A stretch of DNA of 59,243 bases from JBALVO01 sp036961445 (GTDB lineage Bacteria; Pseudomonadota; Gammaproteobacteria; Pseudomonadales; Halieaceae). The position numbers and the translations under genes are program-made. The notes under the pieces are model-generated. The model was not told where the DNA came from, searched no databases, and saw nothing but the letters and a program-made list of their open reading frames with translations. The stretch spans positions 1 through 59,243 of the forward strand of contig JBALVO010000010.1 of the NCBI GenBank assembly GCA_036961445.1, given 5' to 3'. Positions 7,598 to 16,458 of this stretch are shown here, one piece after another (positions within the stretch are counted from its first letter, which is position 1; each line of letters begins with the position of its first letter).

Positions 7598-10303
7598 ATG
7601 GATAACGTGACTGATTCAAAAGTGCTGAGAAAAAATCGACTTGCTGCTGCGGTTGCCATGTGCAGCGCACTGCTTGCGGCCACCGGCACTGCCGCAACCT
7701 GGGCGCAGGAAGTGCAGACGGCGGATAACGTAGAACTTGAGGAAGTGATCACCACAGGAACGCGGGTTAAGGGGCGTACAGCCACCGAGACAACCGTACC
7801 CATCGATGTTTTCAGTGTAGAAGATATTGCCAAAGCGGGATCCACAGAAACCGGTGCGATCTTGCAGAAACTGTCGCCATCGTTCAATTTCTCCCGTACC
7901 ACTATCAGCGACGGCACAGATATCGTCAGGCCAGCGACATTACGCGGCCTGAACCCCGACCAGGTGCTGGTATTGGTCAATGGCAAGCGCAGGCATAACC
8001 AGGCCTGGAACAATATTCAGCAAACCATAGGCAGGGGTTCTTCCGGAACGGATATCAACGCCATACCGGCCAGTGCTATCCAGCGGATCGAGGTATTGCG
8101 CGATGGTGCTGCAGCGCAGTACGGCTCCGATGCCATTGCCGGGGTGATAAACATCATCCTCAATACTGATGTAGAACAATCTACCGTTAGTGTGAAGTAT
8201 GGAGAGTATGACGAAGGTGACGGTGAAACCACCACGGTTGCGGGCAACACCGGTTTTGAAATCGGGGATGGTGGCTATATTACTGTCTCCGGTGAATACC
8301 GCGACCGTGACGCAACCAATCGCGCTGTCGCAACCGGACGAACAGACCTGTTTGATCCAGGTACTACCATTATGAGAATTGGTGACTCAGACGCCGAGAA
8401 TAAGGCGATCTTCGTCAACGCGAGTCTACCCACTGGTTTTGGAGAGTTTTACGGCTTTGGCGGTTGGTCCAAACGCGAGGGGGAATCCGGCGGTTTTTAT
8501 CGCTTCGCCGAGCGCGCGCAACGAGCAGTGCCCCAGGTTTACCCTAATGGTTTCCTGCCGCTACAGACAACTGAGGTCGAAGACTATTCGTTCTCCGCAG
8601 GCTTTCGAAAAGATTTTGCCAACGACTGGACAATGGATACCAGTGTCACCTACGGGCAAAATGAATTTTCCTTCGGTACCAAGAATTCAATCAATGTCTC
8701 GCTCGCGGCAGAGGCGTTCTATGCTGCCGGTGGCGACCCGGCTACTGATATCGCTTATATCGATAACAGCGCCAATAATGTGATTAACCCGACTATCCCC
8801 GATCCTGCTGGCCAGCCTGATACCCCGGCCAACCGCGCGGCGGCTGAAGCTAGCCCAACGGGCGCTGACAGTGGCAGCATACAGTTCGACCAGACCACGG
8901 TTAACCTGGATTTTAGTGGCAGCGTGGATATCGGTTTGCCGCAGACGCTCTATGTGGGTACAGGGCTGGAGTACCGCGACGAAAACTATGAGATCAAGGA
9001 AGGTGACCTGGCCTCCTATTCCTGTGGCAGCAGTGCAGATATCACAGTGCGAGTGCCTTCAATCACGGATCCTGATGCCTTTGCCGCCTGCGGTATGCAG
9101 GCCTTTCCCGGCTATGGACCCATTAGCCTGGTAGATGAAGATCGCGACAGCTACGCGGTGTATGTCGATCTTGAAACCAACCTGACTGACGATATATTAG
9201 TGGGTGCTGCGGTACGTTACGAGGACTATAGCGATGCCGGAGACCAGGCCACCGGTAAGTTTTCCGGCAGATGGCAGCTGGTCGATAATTTCGCGCTTCG
9301 CGGCGCGGTATCGACAGGCTTTCGCGCTCCGGCCCTTAGCCAGCGTTTTTTCAGTACGGTGTTTACGGATATAGACGGACCCAATCTGGTGCAGACCTAT
9401 CATGCCCCAGAGGGCAGCCTGGTGCCCTCGTTGTTCGGCGTGAGCGATCTGGAACATGAGGAATCTACCAGCTATAGCCTGGGTTTGATCTGGGATCCAT
9501 TGGACAATCTGTCGGTAACGCTCGATGCCTACCAGATAAAAATCGACGATCGCGTTGTACTCGGTGGTAAGGTCGGTGGCGGTTTCACTGACCCCGATCC
9601 CATCCTGGACGAGTTTCTCAATCAGTTTGGCTTTGACAATGCGCAGTTTTTCTCCAACGCCATTGATACTGAAACAAAGGGTGTCGAACTGGTGGTTACC
9701 CACGATACGGACTTTGGTAACTATGGTTTCCTGACCACCACATTGTCTGGCGCTTACAATGAAACGAGTGTCGAAAGTATCAATGCCCCGGCAGGAATAG
9801 ACAAAGATGTATTTTTCAGTCAGGCGCAAATCGACAATGTCGAGACCGGTCAGCCCCAGGAGCGCTTTATTGCCAATTTCGATTGGGCTGTTGATCGCTT
9901 GTCAGCAAACCTGCGACTCAATTACTACGGTGATGTAGAGACCTCATTTTTTAGCTGCGACGGCCTCGGCTTGGGTGGCGAATGCGAGGCACTGGGTATT
10001 GACGGACCACAGAGCAGTGTAAAATCTGATGGAAAATTACTGACCGACCTGGAATTTTCCTATGATTTTGGACATGGCGTGGTTGCTGCCGTCGGCGGCG
10101 AGAATATCTTTGACGAATACCCGGACAAACTGCCGAAGGTTTCAAGCCATGGGTTTATCAGCAATGGTCCCGCGCTTGCTCCTATTGGCGGAACACCCAG
10201 CGGGCTGCAGGCAGCGGGCGGTAACTTTCAGTATCCCTGGGAATCCACGCCCTTCGGTACTGGCGGCGCTTTCTGGTATGGCCGGGTAAGTTATACCTTC
10301 TAG
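7598..10303 (+). CDS. TonB-dependent outer-membrane receptor
   Basis: Outer-membrane TonB-driven transporter of about 901 residues, subfamily of the receptor at 4212. The ATG at 7598 is preferred over an in-frame ATG at 7583 because AAGGA (7586-7590) then sits at ribosome-site distance. Signal peptide, TonB-box-like EEVITTGTRVKGRTA, plug motifs LRGLNPDQVLVLVNGKRRH and VLRDGAAAQYGSDAIAGV, and barrel end GRVSYTF are visible. Two cysteine pairs occur in extracellular-loop candidates (YSCGSS with FAACGM, and FFSCDG with GGECEA). The ligand is unknown. The gene lies directly downstream of the HxlR regulator and a strong inverted repeat. Confidence 0.92.
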   Translation: MDNVTDSKVLRKNRLAAAVAMCSALLAATGTAATWAQEVQTADNVELEEVITTGTRVKGRTATETTVPIDVFSVEDIAKAGSTETGAILQKLSPSFNFSRTTISDGTDIVRPATLRGLNPDQVLVLVNGKRRHNQAWNNIQQTIGRGSSGTDINAIPASAIQRIEVLRDGAAAQYGSDAIAGVINIILNTDVEQSTVSVKYGEYDEGDGETTTVAGNTGFEIGDGGYITVSGEYRDRDATNRAVATGRTDLFDPGTTIMRIGDSDAENKAIFVNASLPTGFGEFYGFGGWSKREGESGGFYRFAERAQRAVPQVYPNGFLPLQTTEVEDYSFSAGFRKDFANDWTMDTSVTYGQNEFSFGTKNSINVSLAAEAFYAAGGDPATDIAYIDNSANNVINPTIPDPAGQPDTPANRAAAEASPTGADSGSIQFDQTTVNLDFSGSVDIGLPQTLYVGTGLEYRDENYEIKEGDLASYSCGSSADITVRVPSITDPDAFAACGMQAFPGYGPISLVDEDRDSYAVYVDLETNLTDDILVGAAVRYEDYSDAGDQATGKFSGRWQLVDNFALRGAVSTGFRAPALSQRFFSTVFTDIDGPNLVQTYHAPEGSLVPSLFGVSDLEHEESTSYSLGLIWDPLDNLSVTLDAYQIKIDDRVVLGGKVGGGFTDPDPILDEFLNQFGFDNAQFFSNAIDTETKGVELVVTHDTDFGNYGFLTTTLSGAYNETSVESINAPAGIDKDVFFSQAQIDNVETGQPQERFIANFDWAVDRLSANLRLNYYGDVETSFFSCDGLGLGGECEALGIDGPQSSVKSDGKLLTDLEFSYDFGHGVVAAVGGENIFDEYPDKLPKVSSHGFISNGPALAPIGGTPSGLQAAGGNFQYPWESTPFGTGGAFWYGRVSYTF

Positions 10304-10326
10304 GATGGCGCGCGGGTTTACTGAAT

Positions 10327-10358
10327 TCCGTTAGTCACTTTATGTGGGGACTAACGGA
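10327..10358. terminator. Hairpin between convergent genes, possible terminator
   Basis: A 10-base stem (TCCGTTAGTC and GACTAACGGA) encloses a 12-base loop between the end of the receptor gene and the end of the convergent metY gene. A short T5 run occurs only about ten bases beyond the stem on the plus strand, so termination by this hairpin is plausible but not certain. Confidence 0.4.
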
Positions 10359-10450
10359 GTACGGGACTTTTTAGAGCGTCCCCTGACTGCCAGGTTTCCA
10401 GCCTGTGCAGCCCGGCAACAGGGGGAAACAAAATTAGGCGCTGTTACAAC

Positions 10451-11728
10451 TTATCCGACGGCAGCTGCCAGGGCCTGTTCGATATCTGCCAGAATGTCAT
10501 CGATATGTTCGATACCAACCGATAGCCTGACCATTTCATTACTGACTCCGGCCGATGCCAGTTCTTGCTCATTGAGTTGTCGGTGCGTGGTGCTGGCTGG
10601 ATGACAAGCCAGGGACTTTGCATCACCGATGTTCACCAGACGCAAAATTAGCTGCAGTGCGTCGATAAAACGCATGCCGGCATCAACGCCTCCCTTAATG
10701 CCAAAACTGAGGATGCCGGAAGCTTTGCCGTCGCAGAATTTTTTACTGTTTTCGCGGTAGGGGCTATCTTTCAAGCCGGCGTATTTGACCCAGGTAACCT
10801 GCGGATGCTGGTGCAGGTATTTGGCAACCTTGCGGGCATTTTTACAATGACGTTTCATGCGCAGGCTTAATGTTTCCAACCCCTGCATGATCAGGAAGGC
10901 GCTGTGTGGTGACAATGCCGCCCCGGTATTGCGCAGGGGCACAACGCGGCAGCGTCCAATGTAGGCCGCCTCGCCCATCGCCTCGGTGTAAACCACGCCG
11001 TGGTAGGACGGATCCGGGGTATTCATGATGGGATAACGATCGCTGTGTGCGGCCCAATCAAACTTGCCGGAATCTACTATAGCGCCGCCGATGGTGGTGC
11101 CGTGACCTCCGATATATTTGGTGAGGGAATGCACGGCGATGTCGGCACCATGGTCAAATACACGGCACAAAACGGGCGTGGCGACCGTATTGTCAACGAT
11201 GAGTGGCACACCCGCAGCGTGGGCGATATCGGCCCATCGGCGTATGTCGACAATGTTGCCAGCGGGATTGCCGATAGACTCACAGAACAACGCCTTGGTG
11301 TTCTCATCGATCAGTGATGCCACTGAGTCAAAATCATCAGCATCGGCAAAACGGGTTTCTATGCCCTGGCGCGGGAAGGTGTGTGCAAACAGGTTGTAGG
11401 TGCCCCCGTAGAGCTGTGACGTGCTGACAATATTACTACCTACCTCGGCTATGGCCTCTATGGCGTAGCGTATAGCCGCCATACCCGAGGCTACTGCCAG
11501 AGCCCCTATTCCGCCTTCGAGTTCCGCCAGGCGCTGTTCGAGCACTGCATTGGTAGGGTTCATGATGCGGCTATAAATATTACCGGGCACGGCCAGGTTA
11601 AACAGGTCTGCACCGTGCTGACTGTCATTAAATGTGAATGAGGTGGTCTGGTAAATTGGCGTGGTTGCTGCATTGGTAGTGGGGTCACCTGCGTATCCGG
11701 CGTGCAGGGCGATGGTTTCTGCTTTCAT
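10451..11728 (-). CDS. metY: O-acetylhomoserine sulfhydrylase (PLP enzyme)
   Basis: Cytoplasmic PLP-dependent Cys/Met-metabolism enzyme of 425 residues. It joins O-acetylhomoserine with sulfide (or methanethiol) to give homocysteine (or methionine). Family signatures include ALHAGYAGDPTTNA at the start, YSRIMNPTNAVLEQRLAELE and the PLP-lysine region HSLTKYIGGHGTTIGG. The end has the typical PASTTHRQLNEQEL followed by VRLSVGIEHIDDI. The start at 11728 is chosen because MKAETIALHAG is the family-like terminus and GAGG precedes it; an upstream ATG would add 26 atypical residues. The sstT gene is transcribed divergently. Confidence 0.93.
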   Translation of the reverse strand: MKAETIALHAGYAGDPTTNAATTPIYQTTSFTFNDSQHGADLFNLAVPGNIYSRIMNPTNAVLEQRLAELEGGIGALAVASGMAAIRYAIEAIAEVGSNIVSTSQLYGGTYNLFAHTFPRQGIETRFADADDFDSVASLIDENTKALFCESIGNPAGNIVDIRRWADIAHAAGVPLIVDNTVATPVLCRVFDHGADIAVHSLTKYIGGHGTTIGGAIVDSGKFDWAAHSDRYPIMNTPDPSYHGVVYTEAMGEAAYIGRCRVVPLRNTGAALSPHSAFLIMQGLETLSLRMKRHCKNARKVAKYLHQHPQVTWVKYAGLKDSPYRENSKKFCDGKASGILSFGIKGGVDAGMRFIDALQLILRLVNIGDAKSLACHPASTTHRQLNEQELASAGVSNEMVRLSVGIEHIDDILADIEQALAAAVG

Positions 11729-11914
11729 AGGTCTATCCTCAGGTGTTTGCTCGGTGGCGGGAGATTTTGCGCACACAGAGCTTAGCAAAGAGAGTTTTCC
11801 ATGCAAGGGCGCACGCCAGATAAGTGGTCATATATTTGCTATTGTTAGTGCACAGATGTTTGTGGCTATAGTACGTTTTACAGCTGTAACTATAATAAGT
11901 AAAAAGGAGCACAC

Positions 11915-13111
11915 ATGAATATTTTAAAACTTGGCCTGGTGCCACAGATTCTCATAGGTGTAGCCCTGGGTGCGGTGGTGGGTATGGTTTTGCCCGGGCT
12001 GGCAGGCGGTCTGGGTATCCTGGGACAGCTATTTGTGGGCATGCTCAAGGCGGTTGCCCCGCTGCTGGTGCTGCTCCTGGTGATGGCAGCTATCGCCAAC
12101 AGACATGAAACCGGCAAGGATGGCCGCAAAACCCTCGCCGCTATTGCTTTGTATCTGGTGGGAACGGTTTGCGCTGCTTTGGTAGCCCTCTTGCTTAGCC
12201 TGTTGTTTCCCCAGACGATTACCTTGACCGCCGTGGCGCAGGGCAGTCCGCCGGTAGACGTGACCGAGGTGCTGGCAGATGTGTTGTTCAAATTAATCGA
12301 CAATCCGGTGAATGCCCTGCTTGAGGGTAATTTCCTGGGTTGCCTGACCTGGGCGATCCTGCTGGGAGTCAGTTTTCGTCAGGCGTCTGCGAGCTTCAAG
12401 GAGCATCTGCAAATCATGGCTGACGGTGTGAGCAATATTGTGCGCTACGTCATCAAACTGGCGCCCATTGGTATATTCGGACTGGTCTGCTTTACCGTGG
12501 CGACAGTGGGAATTGCGGCGCTGGCCAGTTACGCCAGTTTGGCAGTTTTGTTGGTCAGTGCCATGCTGGTCATGGCACTGGTGGTGAATCCGGCTATCGT
12601 TTTTGTGATCACCGGTAAGAACCCCTATCCCATCGTGTTTAAATGCCTGGAAGAATCAGGTATTACCGCGTTCTTCACGCGTAGTTCAGCGGCTAACATT
12701 CCGGTAAACCTCAATCTGGCTAAAAAACTGGGTATTAGCGAGGAGCTTTATACGGTGACTATTCCTATCGGTGCCACGGTCAATATGGCGGGGGCTGCTA
12801 TCACCATTACGGTTCTTACGTTGGCGGCCGCCAATACCCTGGGAATTGAAGTTTCTTTTATCACTGCGTTGTTGCTGTGTGTGATTGCCGCTCTATCCGC
12901 CTGTGGTGCTAGCGGCGTCCCGTCAGGCAGTCTGTTACTGGTGCCATTGGCCTGTTCTTTGTTTGGCATACCGCTGGATGTGGCGATGCAGGTGGTCGCC
13001 GTGGGTTTTATCATTAGCGTCGTTCAGGACTCCACAGAAACTGCACTGAATTCCAGTACCGATGTGGTTTACACCTACGCCGTGGATCAATGGGGTCGTA
13101 AGGCTCAGTAG
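11915..13111 (+). CDS. sstT: Serine/threonine:sodium symporter
   Basis: Inner-membrane symporter of the dicarboxylate/amino acid:cation family, 398 residues, importing serine and threonine with Na+. Multiple membrane helices are evident. SstT-like features are NPYPIVFKCLEESGITAFFT, RSSAANIPVNLNLAKKLG and the TVTIPIGATVNMAGAAITI segment, the last being the conserved substrate/ion-binding loop. AAGGAG lies at proper distance before the ATG. The stop codon comes two bases before the end of the convergent btuF-like gene. Confidence 0.92.
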   Translation: MNILKLGLVPQILIGVALGAVVGMVLPGLAGGLGILGQLFVGMLKAVAPLLVLLLVMAAIANRHETGKDGRKTLAAIALYLVGTVCAALVALLLSLLFPQTITLTAVAQGSPPVDVTEVLADVLFKLIDNPVNALLEGNFLGCLTWAILLGVSFRQASASFKEHLQIMADGVSNIVRYVIKLAPIGIFGLVCFTVATVGIAALASYASLAVLLVSAMLVMALVVNPAIVFVITGKNPYPIVFKCLEESGITAFFTRSSAANIPVNLNLAKKLGISEELYTVTIPIGATVNMAGAAITITVLTLAAANTLGIEVSFITALLLCVIAALSACGASGVPSGSLLLVPLACSLFGIPLDVAMQVVAVGFIISVVQDSTETALNSSTDVVYTYAVDQWGRKAQ

Positions 13112-13113
13112 CA

Positions 13114-13980
13114 CTAGCGCAAAGTGTCGAGTTGTTGGCACAAGCGTGTTGTACCCTGCAGTATCCGGGCGGTGGGCCGCTGCACATGATCAGGATCGAT
13201 AAAGAACAGAGCATTGCTGGTTACAGCGGCTAAGCCAGGGTAACTGCGCCATTGATCCAGCCACTCGGGGCGTGCTTCACCCATGCCGCTGGCAACGATG
13301 GCATCCGGATTGCGTTGCAGTACAGCTTCGATACTGATTTTTGGCGCCAGGGAGCTGGCGTCGCTGAAAATATTGTTGCCACCACAGAGGGCGATTACCT
13401 CACTGATCAGGTGCTCGCCATTCACAGTTTGTAATGGTTCATTCCATATCTGGTAGAACACACCGAGTTCGCTTCTGCCGATGTACTGACCGCGCAGGGC
13501 GTCCAGCTCTTGCTCTATACGGCGCGCCTCGCGCTCGCTCGCGGCCATGGTGCCCGCCAGTTGCCCCAGGCGCCGGATGCTGTGTGGAATATCAGATAAT
13601 TGACGCAGTTCACTGACGTACACCGGGATACCCAGGTCCTGCAGATTTGCCAGAGTTTGCATGCCATTACCCGAGCCCCACATAACAACCAGATCCGGGC
13701 GAAGTGCCACGATTTGTTCCAGGCTGAAGGCATTGTAGGAGCCGACCTCGGGTATTTGTTGCGCCTGCGCTGGGTAATTACTGTAGCTGACCACGCCAAC
13801 CAGGTGGTCACCTGCGCCAGCGCTGTAGAGGTTCTCTACAATGTGTGGTGCCAGCGCCACGATGCGTTGGGCGGGCTTTGACAGGGTTATTTCACGTCCT
13901 GCGAAGTCTTCCACGGTAATTGCCAGTGCCTTGCTACAGAACAGGTAAATAAGCAAAAAAGGCAGCGCTTGCTTTATCAC
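13114..13980 (-). CDS. btuF: BtuF-like periplasmic cobalamin-binding protein
   Basis: Exported solute-binding protein of 288 residues, class III (helical backbone) fold shared by siderophore, heme and B12 binders. A signal peptide (LPFLLIYLFCSKALA) is followed by PAQRIVALAPHIVENLYSAG, GVVSYSNYPAQAQQIPEVG and FSLEQIVALRPDLVVMW, typical of BtuF-type proteins. The start overlaps the upstream ATPase gene by four bases (ATGA type), so translation is coupled. Position at the end of an operon led by a cobalamin riboswitch and btuB supports the vitamin B12 assignment. Confidence 0.88.
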   Translation of the reverse strand: MIKQALPFLLIYLFCSKALAITVEDFAGREITLSKPAQRIVALAPHIVENLYSAGAGDHLVGVVSYSNYPAQAQQIPEVGSYNAFSLEQIVALRPDLVVMWGSGNGMQTLANLQDLGIPVYVSELRQLSDIPHSIRRLGQLAGTMAASEREARRIEQELDALRGQYIGRSELGVFYQIWNEPLQTVNGEHLISEVIALCGGNNIFSDASSLAPKISIEAVLQRNPDAIVASGMGEARPEWLDQWRSYPGLAAVTSNALFFIDPDHVQRPTARILQGTTRLCQQLDTLR

Positions 13981-14780
13981 GGTGCCGCACCTCGGGGAAT
14001 AATCATGGGATATTGATGTAGTGGATGATTGCCAACGATAACATCAACGTTGAACACCTGGTGGAACAATTCAGGGGTGAATACCTCCTGTGGCGCTCCC
14101 AGTGCGACCTGCTGTCCGCAGTGCAATACCAGCACGCTGTGCGCGATGCTGGCGGCCAGATTCAGGTCGTGTATCGCCAATATGATGGCGCAACCGCGAG
14201 CAGCCAATTGGGCAATGGCATTCAGCATCTGCTGCTGGTGCGCAAGGTCCAGGGCCGAAGTGGGTTCATCCAGCAACAAAAGCTTGCCTGCCAGTGAAAC
14301 TTCACCTGATGATGCACCCCAAACCTGTGCGAACACCCGGGCCAGTTGCGTACGTTGTTTCTCACCGCCAGATAGTTGGGTGTAGAGCCTGTGCCGCAGT
14401 TCAGTAGTGTCGGTAAGCTGCAATACCTGTTCCAGTATCTCCCGGTCTATTTCCTTGCCGCTGGCATGGGGTGTGCGGCCCAGTAAAATGACCTCCTCTA
14501 CGGTATAAGGAAAATTGAGCAAGGACAGTTGCGGTAGAAATGCCAGCTGCTGAGCGCGTCCCTGTGCTGACCATTGTCTCAGTGGGCGATTGCCAAAAGT
14601 TATCGCCCCGGCGTCGCTCTGGATATCGCCAACGATCACTTTGAGTAGTGTGGATTTACCCGCGCCATTGGGGCCTGCCAGGGCCAGAATTTGCCCCGGC
14701 TCCAGCGTGATATTGATGTCGTCCAGCAGTGCGGTGCCCCAGGGGGCAGCGCTGAGCTGGCTCAGTTGCAGGACGCTCAA
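13977..14780 (-). CDS. btuD: ABC transporter ATPase for cobalamin import (BtuD/HmuV-like)
   Basis: Cytoplasmic ATPase of 267 residues. Walker A (LAGPNGAGKST) lies near residue 35. The signature LSGGEKQRTQLARVFAQ, Walker B LLLLDEPTSALD and the switch histidine (AIHDLN) are all intact. By sequence alone it resembles heme (HmuV) or iron-siderophore (FecE) ATPases. The assignment to B12 rests on its operon: riboswitch, btuB, cobO, permease, ATPase, BtuF. It overlaps the permease gene by four bases and the btuF gene by four bases. Confidence 0.88.
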   Translation of the reverse strand: MSVLQLSQLSAAPWGTALLDDINITLEPGQILALAGPNGAGKSTLLKVIVGDIQSDAGAITFGNRPLRQWSAQGRAQQLAFLPQLSLLNFPYTVEEVILLGRTPHASGKEIDREILEQVLQLTDTTELRHRLYTQLSGGEKQRTQLARVFAQVWGASSGEVSLAGKLLLLDEPTSALDLAHQQQMLNAIAQLAARGCAIILAIHDLNLAASIAHSVLVLHCGQQVALGAPQEVFTPELFHQVFNVDVIVGNHPLHQYPMIIPRGAAP

Positions 14781-15748
14781 GACTGCATACCGTAGTGATG
14801 GCGATTGCGCAGTAAGGAAATAAAGAAGGGCACTCCGATGATGGCGGTAATAACGCCGACCGGGAGCTCGGTGGGCGCCACCAGCACTCTTGCCAATGTA
14901 TCGGCGACCACCAGCAGTAAGGCGCCGGCCAGCGCGGAGGCGGGCAGTAGATAGCGATGATCAGGGCCGATCAGCATGCGTACCATGTGCGGTACTACCA
15001 GGCCGACAAAGGCGATGGTGCCCACCAGAGCTACCGAGATGCCGACGCCTATAGCGACCCAGGTGATTAGCGCCACTTTAACGCGGTCGACTCTGATGCC
15101 CAGGTGGCGCGCCTCTGATTCACCCAGTAACAGCGCATTGAGAGCGCCGGCGTAGCGTGGCAGTAGTAATAGCAGCACGGTGCTCACCGCGAATGCGAGT
15201 ATTAACCGCGGGTAGTTGGCGCCGTCCAGGCCGCCCATTTTCCACAGACTGATACGGCGTAACATTTCATTGTCGGAAAAGAATTCCAGCAGGCTGCTGA
15301 CGGCCCCTGTCAGTGCGGTGATGGCAATACCGGCCAATAACATAGTCGCCACCGATGTCCCGTTGGCCGAGGTTGCCAGACGGTACACCAATAACACCGC
15401 TATTACGCCGCCAACGAAAGCGCCGGCGGATACCAGGGTGAGTCCCATGTATCCTTGCAGCAGGCTGCCACCGGTGACGATAACCAGTGCAGCGCCTAAT
15501 GACGCGCCGGCAGTCACACCGATCAACGACGGGTCAGCCAGGGGGTTTCGAAACAGACCTTGCATGGCGGCACCACTGATTCCCAGGATGGCGCCCATTA
15601 CTGCGCCCAGCAGTATTCTGGGTAGACGAATTTGGCCGACAATAACCGCGGCCTGGTTATCGCCCTGGTCTGTGAAAGTATCGAGTAAGCCATTGCCGAC
15701 GTCGGCCAGAGAAAGGCTGACTGCGCCCGTTGCCAGGCCCCACGCCAT
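14777..15748 (-). CDS. btuC: FecCD/BtuC-type permease for cobalamin import
   Basis: Inner-membrane permease of the FecCD family, with conserved SLSLADVG, LPRILLGAVMGAILGISGAAMQGLFRNPLADPS (cut here to the family pattern) and VPHMVRMLIGPDHRYLLPAS. The first ATG at 15748 falls inside what should be the first membrane helix. The same frame stays open upstream and encodes a basic segment plus hydrophobic YLIIALVIILPCA, as the family expects, but has no ATG, GTG or TTG. Translation may therefore begin at a rare codon, perhaps ATT at about 15845-15847 next to an AAGGG, overlapping the cobO stop; otherwise the protein lacks part of helix 1. It overlaps the ATPase gene by four bases. Confidence 0.85.
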   Translation of the reverse strand: MAWGLATGAVSLSLADVGNGLLDTFTDQGDNQAAVIVGQIRLPRILLGAVMGAILGISGAAMQGLFRNPLADPSLIGVTAGASLGAALVIVTGGSLLQGYMGLTLVSAGAFVGGVIAVLLVYRLATSANGTSVATMLLAGIAITALTGAVSSLLEFFSDNEMLRRISLWKMGGLDGANYPRLILAFAVSTVLLLLLPRYAGALNALLLGESEARHLGIRVDRVKVALITWVAIGVGISVALVGTIAFVGLVVPHMVRMLIGPDHRYLLPASALAGALLLVVADTLARVLVAPTELPVGVITAIIGVPFFISLLRNRHHYGMQS

Positions 15749-15839
15749 GGCGCAGGGCAGTATGATTACCAGGGCAATAATCAGGTATTGCGCGCGTTGA
15801 ACGCGCTGTGAGCCGATGTGCTGTTTATTAACAGGCTGC

Positions 15840-16448
15840 TTAATAATCCACGCCCTTGCGCGCCATGATACCGGCCTTGAAGGCGTGTTTGACCTCCTTG
15901 ACCTCGGATACTGTGTCCATCACCGCTTGTAATGCCGCACCGCCGCCGCGCCCGGTAACGACCACGCTCTGCCCGGCGGGGCGCTCGCGAATGGCGTGGA
16001 TAATTTCATCTTCGGGCAAATAGTTGTAGGCGATCATGTAGGTGAGTTCATCCATTACCACCAAATTGTAGCTGGCGTCCTGTAACATGGGCTTGACCAC
16101 GGCCCAGGTCTTGATAGCTGCGGCAATATCACCGCTGCGATCCTGTGTATCCCAGGTGAAACCGGTACCCATCTGGTAGAAGTCTACCTCCGGGCATTTT
16201 TCTCGTAGGTAAATTTCTTCACCTGACAACTGCTCACCCTTGATAAATTGCACCACGCCTACCTTGTGGCCGTAGCCCAGGGCGCGCATTACCATGCCAA
16301 AGGCGGAGCTGGATTTACCCTTGCCGTTACCAGTGAGCAAGATGGCAACCCCGCGTTCGGTATCTGCAGCGTCGATGCTGGCGTCGACGCTGGACTTTTG
16401 CTTCTCCATGGCCGCCTTGTGCTTGGCGTCTTTCTTACCTTCACTCAT
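15840..16448 (-). CDS. cobO: Cob(I)yrinic acid a,c-diamide adenosyltransferase
   Basis: Cytoplasmic enzyme of 202 residues that transfers adenosyl from ATP to cobalt of corrinoids, used in biosynthesis and salvage of coenzyme B12. The P-loop TGNGKGKSSSAFG lies near residue 35. GVVQFIKGEQLSGEE, the WDTQDR segment and the metal-site region VVMDELTYMIAYNYL are typical of CobO/BtuR/CobA. An N-terminal charged extension is normal. It lies ten bases after btuB and just before the permease, so imported corrinoid is adenosylated by a product of the same operon. No other corrin-ring synthesis genes are in the window. Confidence 0.94.
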   Translation of the reverse strand: MSEGKKDAKHKAAMEKQKSSVDASIDAADTERGVAILLTGNGKGKSSSAFGMVMRALGYGHKVGVVQFIKGEQLSGEEIYLREKCPEVDFYQMGTGFTWDTQDRSGDIAAAIKTWAVVKPMLQDASYNLVVMDELTYMIAYNYLPEDEIIHAIRERPAGQSVVVTGRGGGAALQAVMDTVSEVKEVKHAFKAGIMARKGVDY

Positions 16449-16458
16449 ACGCGATCTC

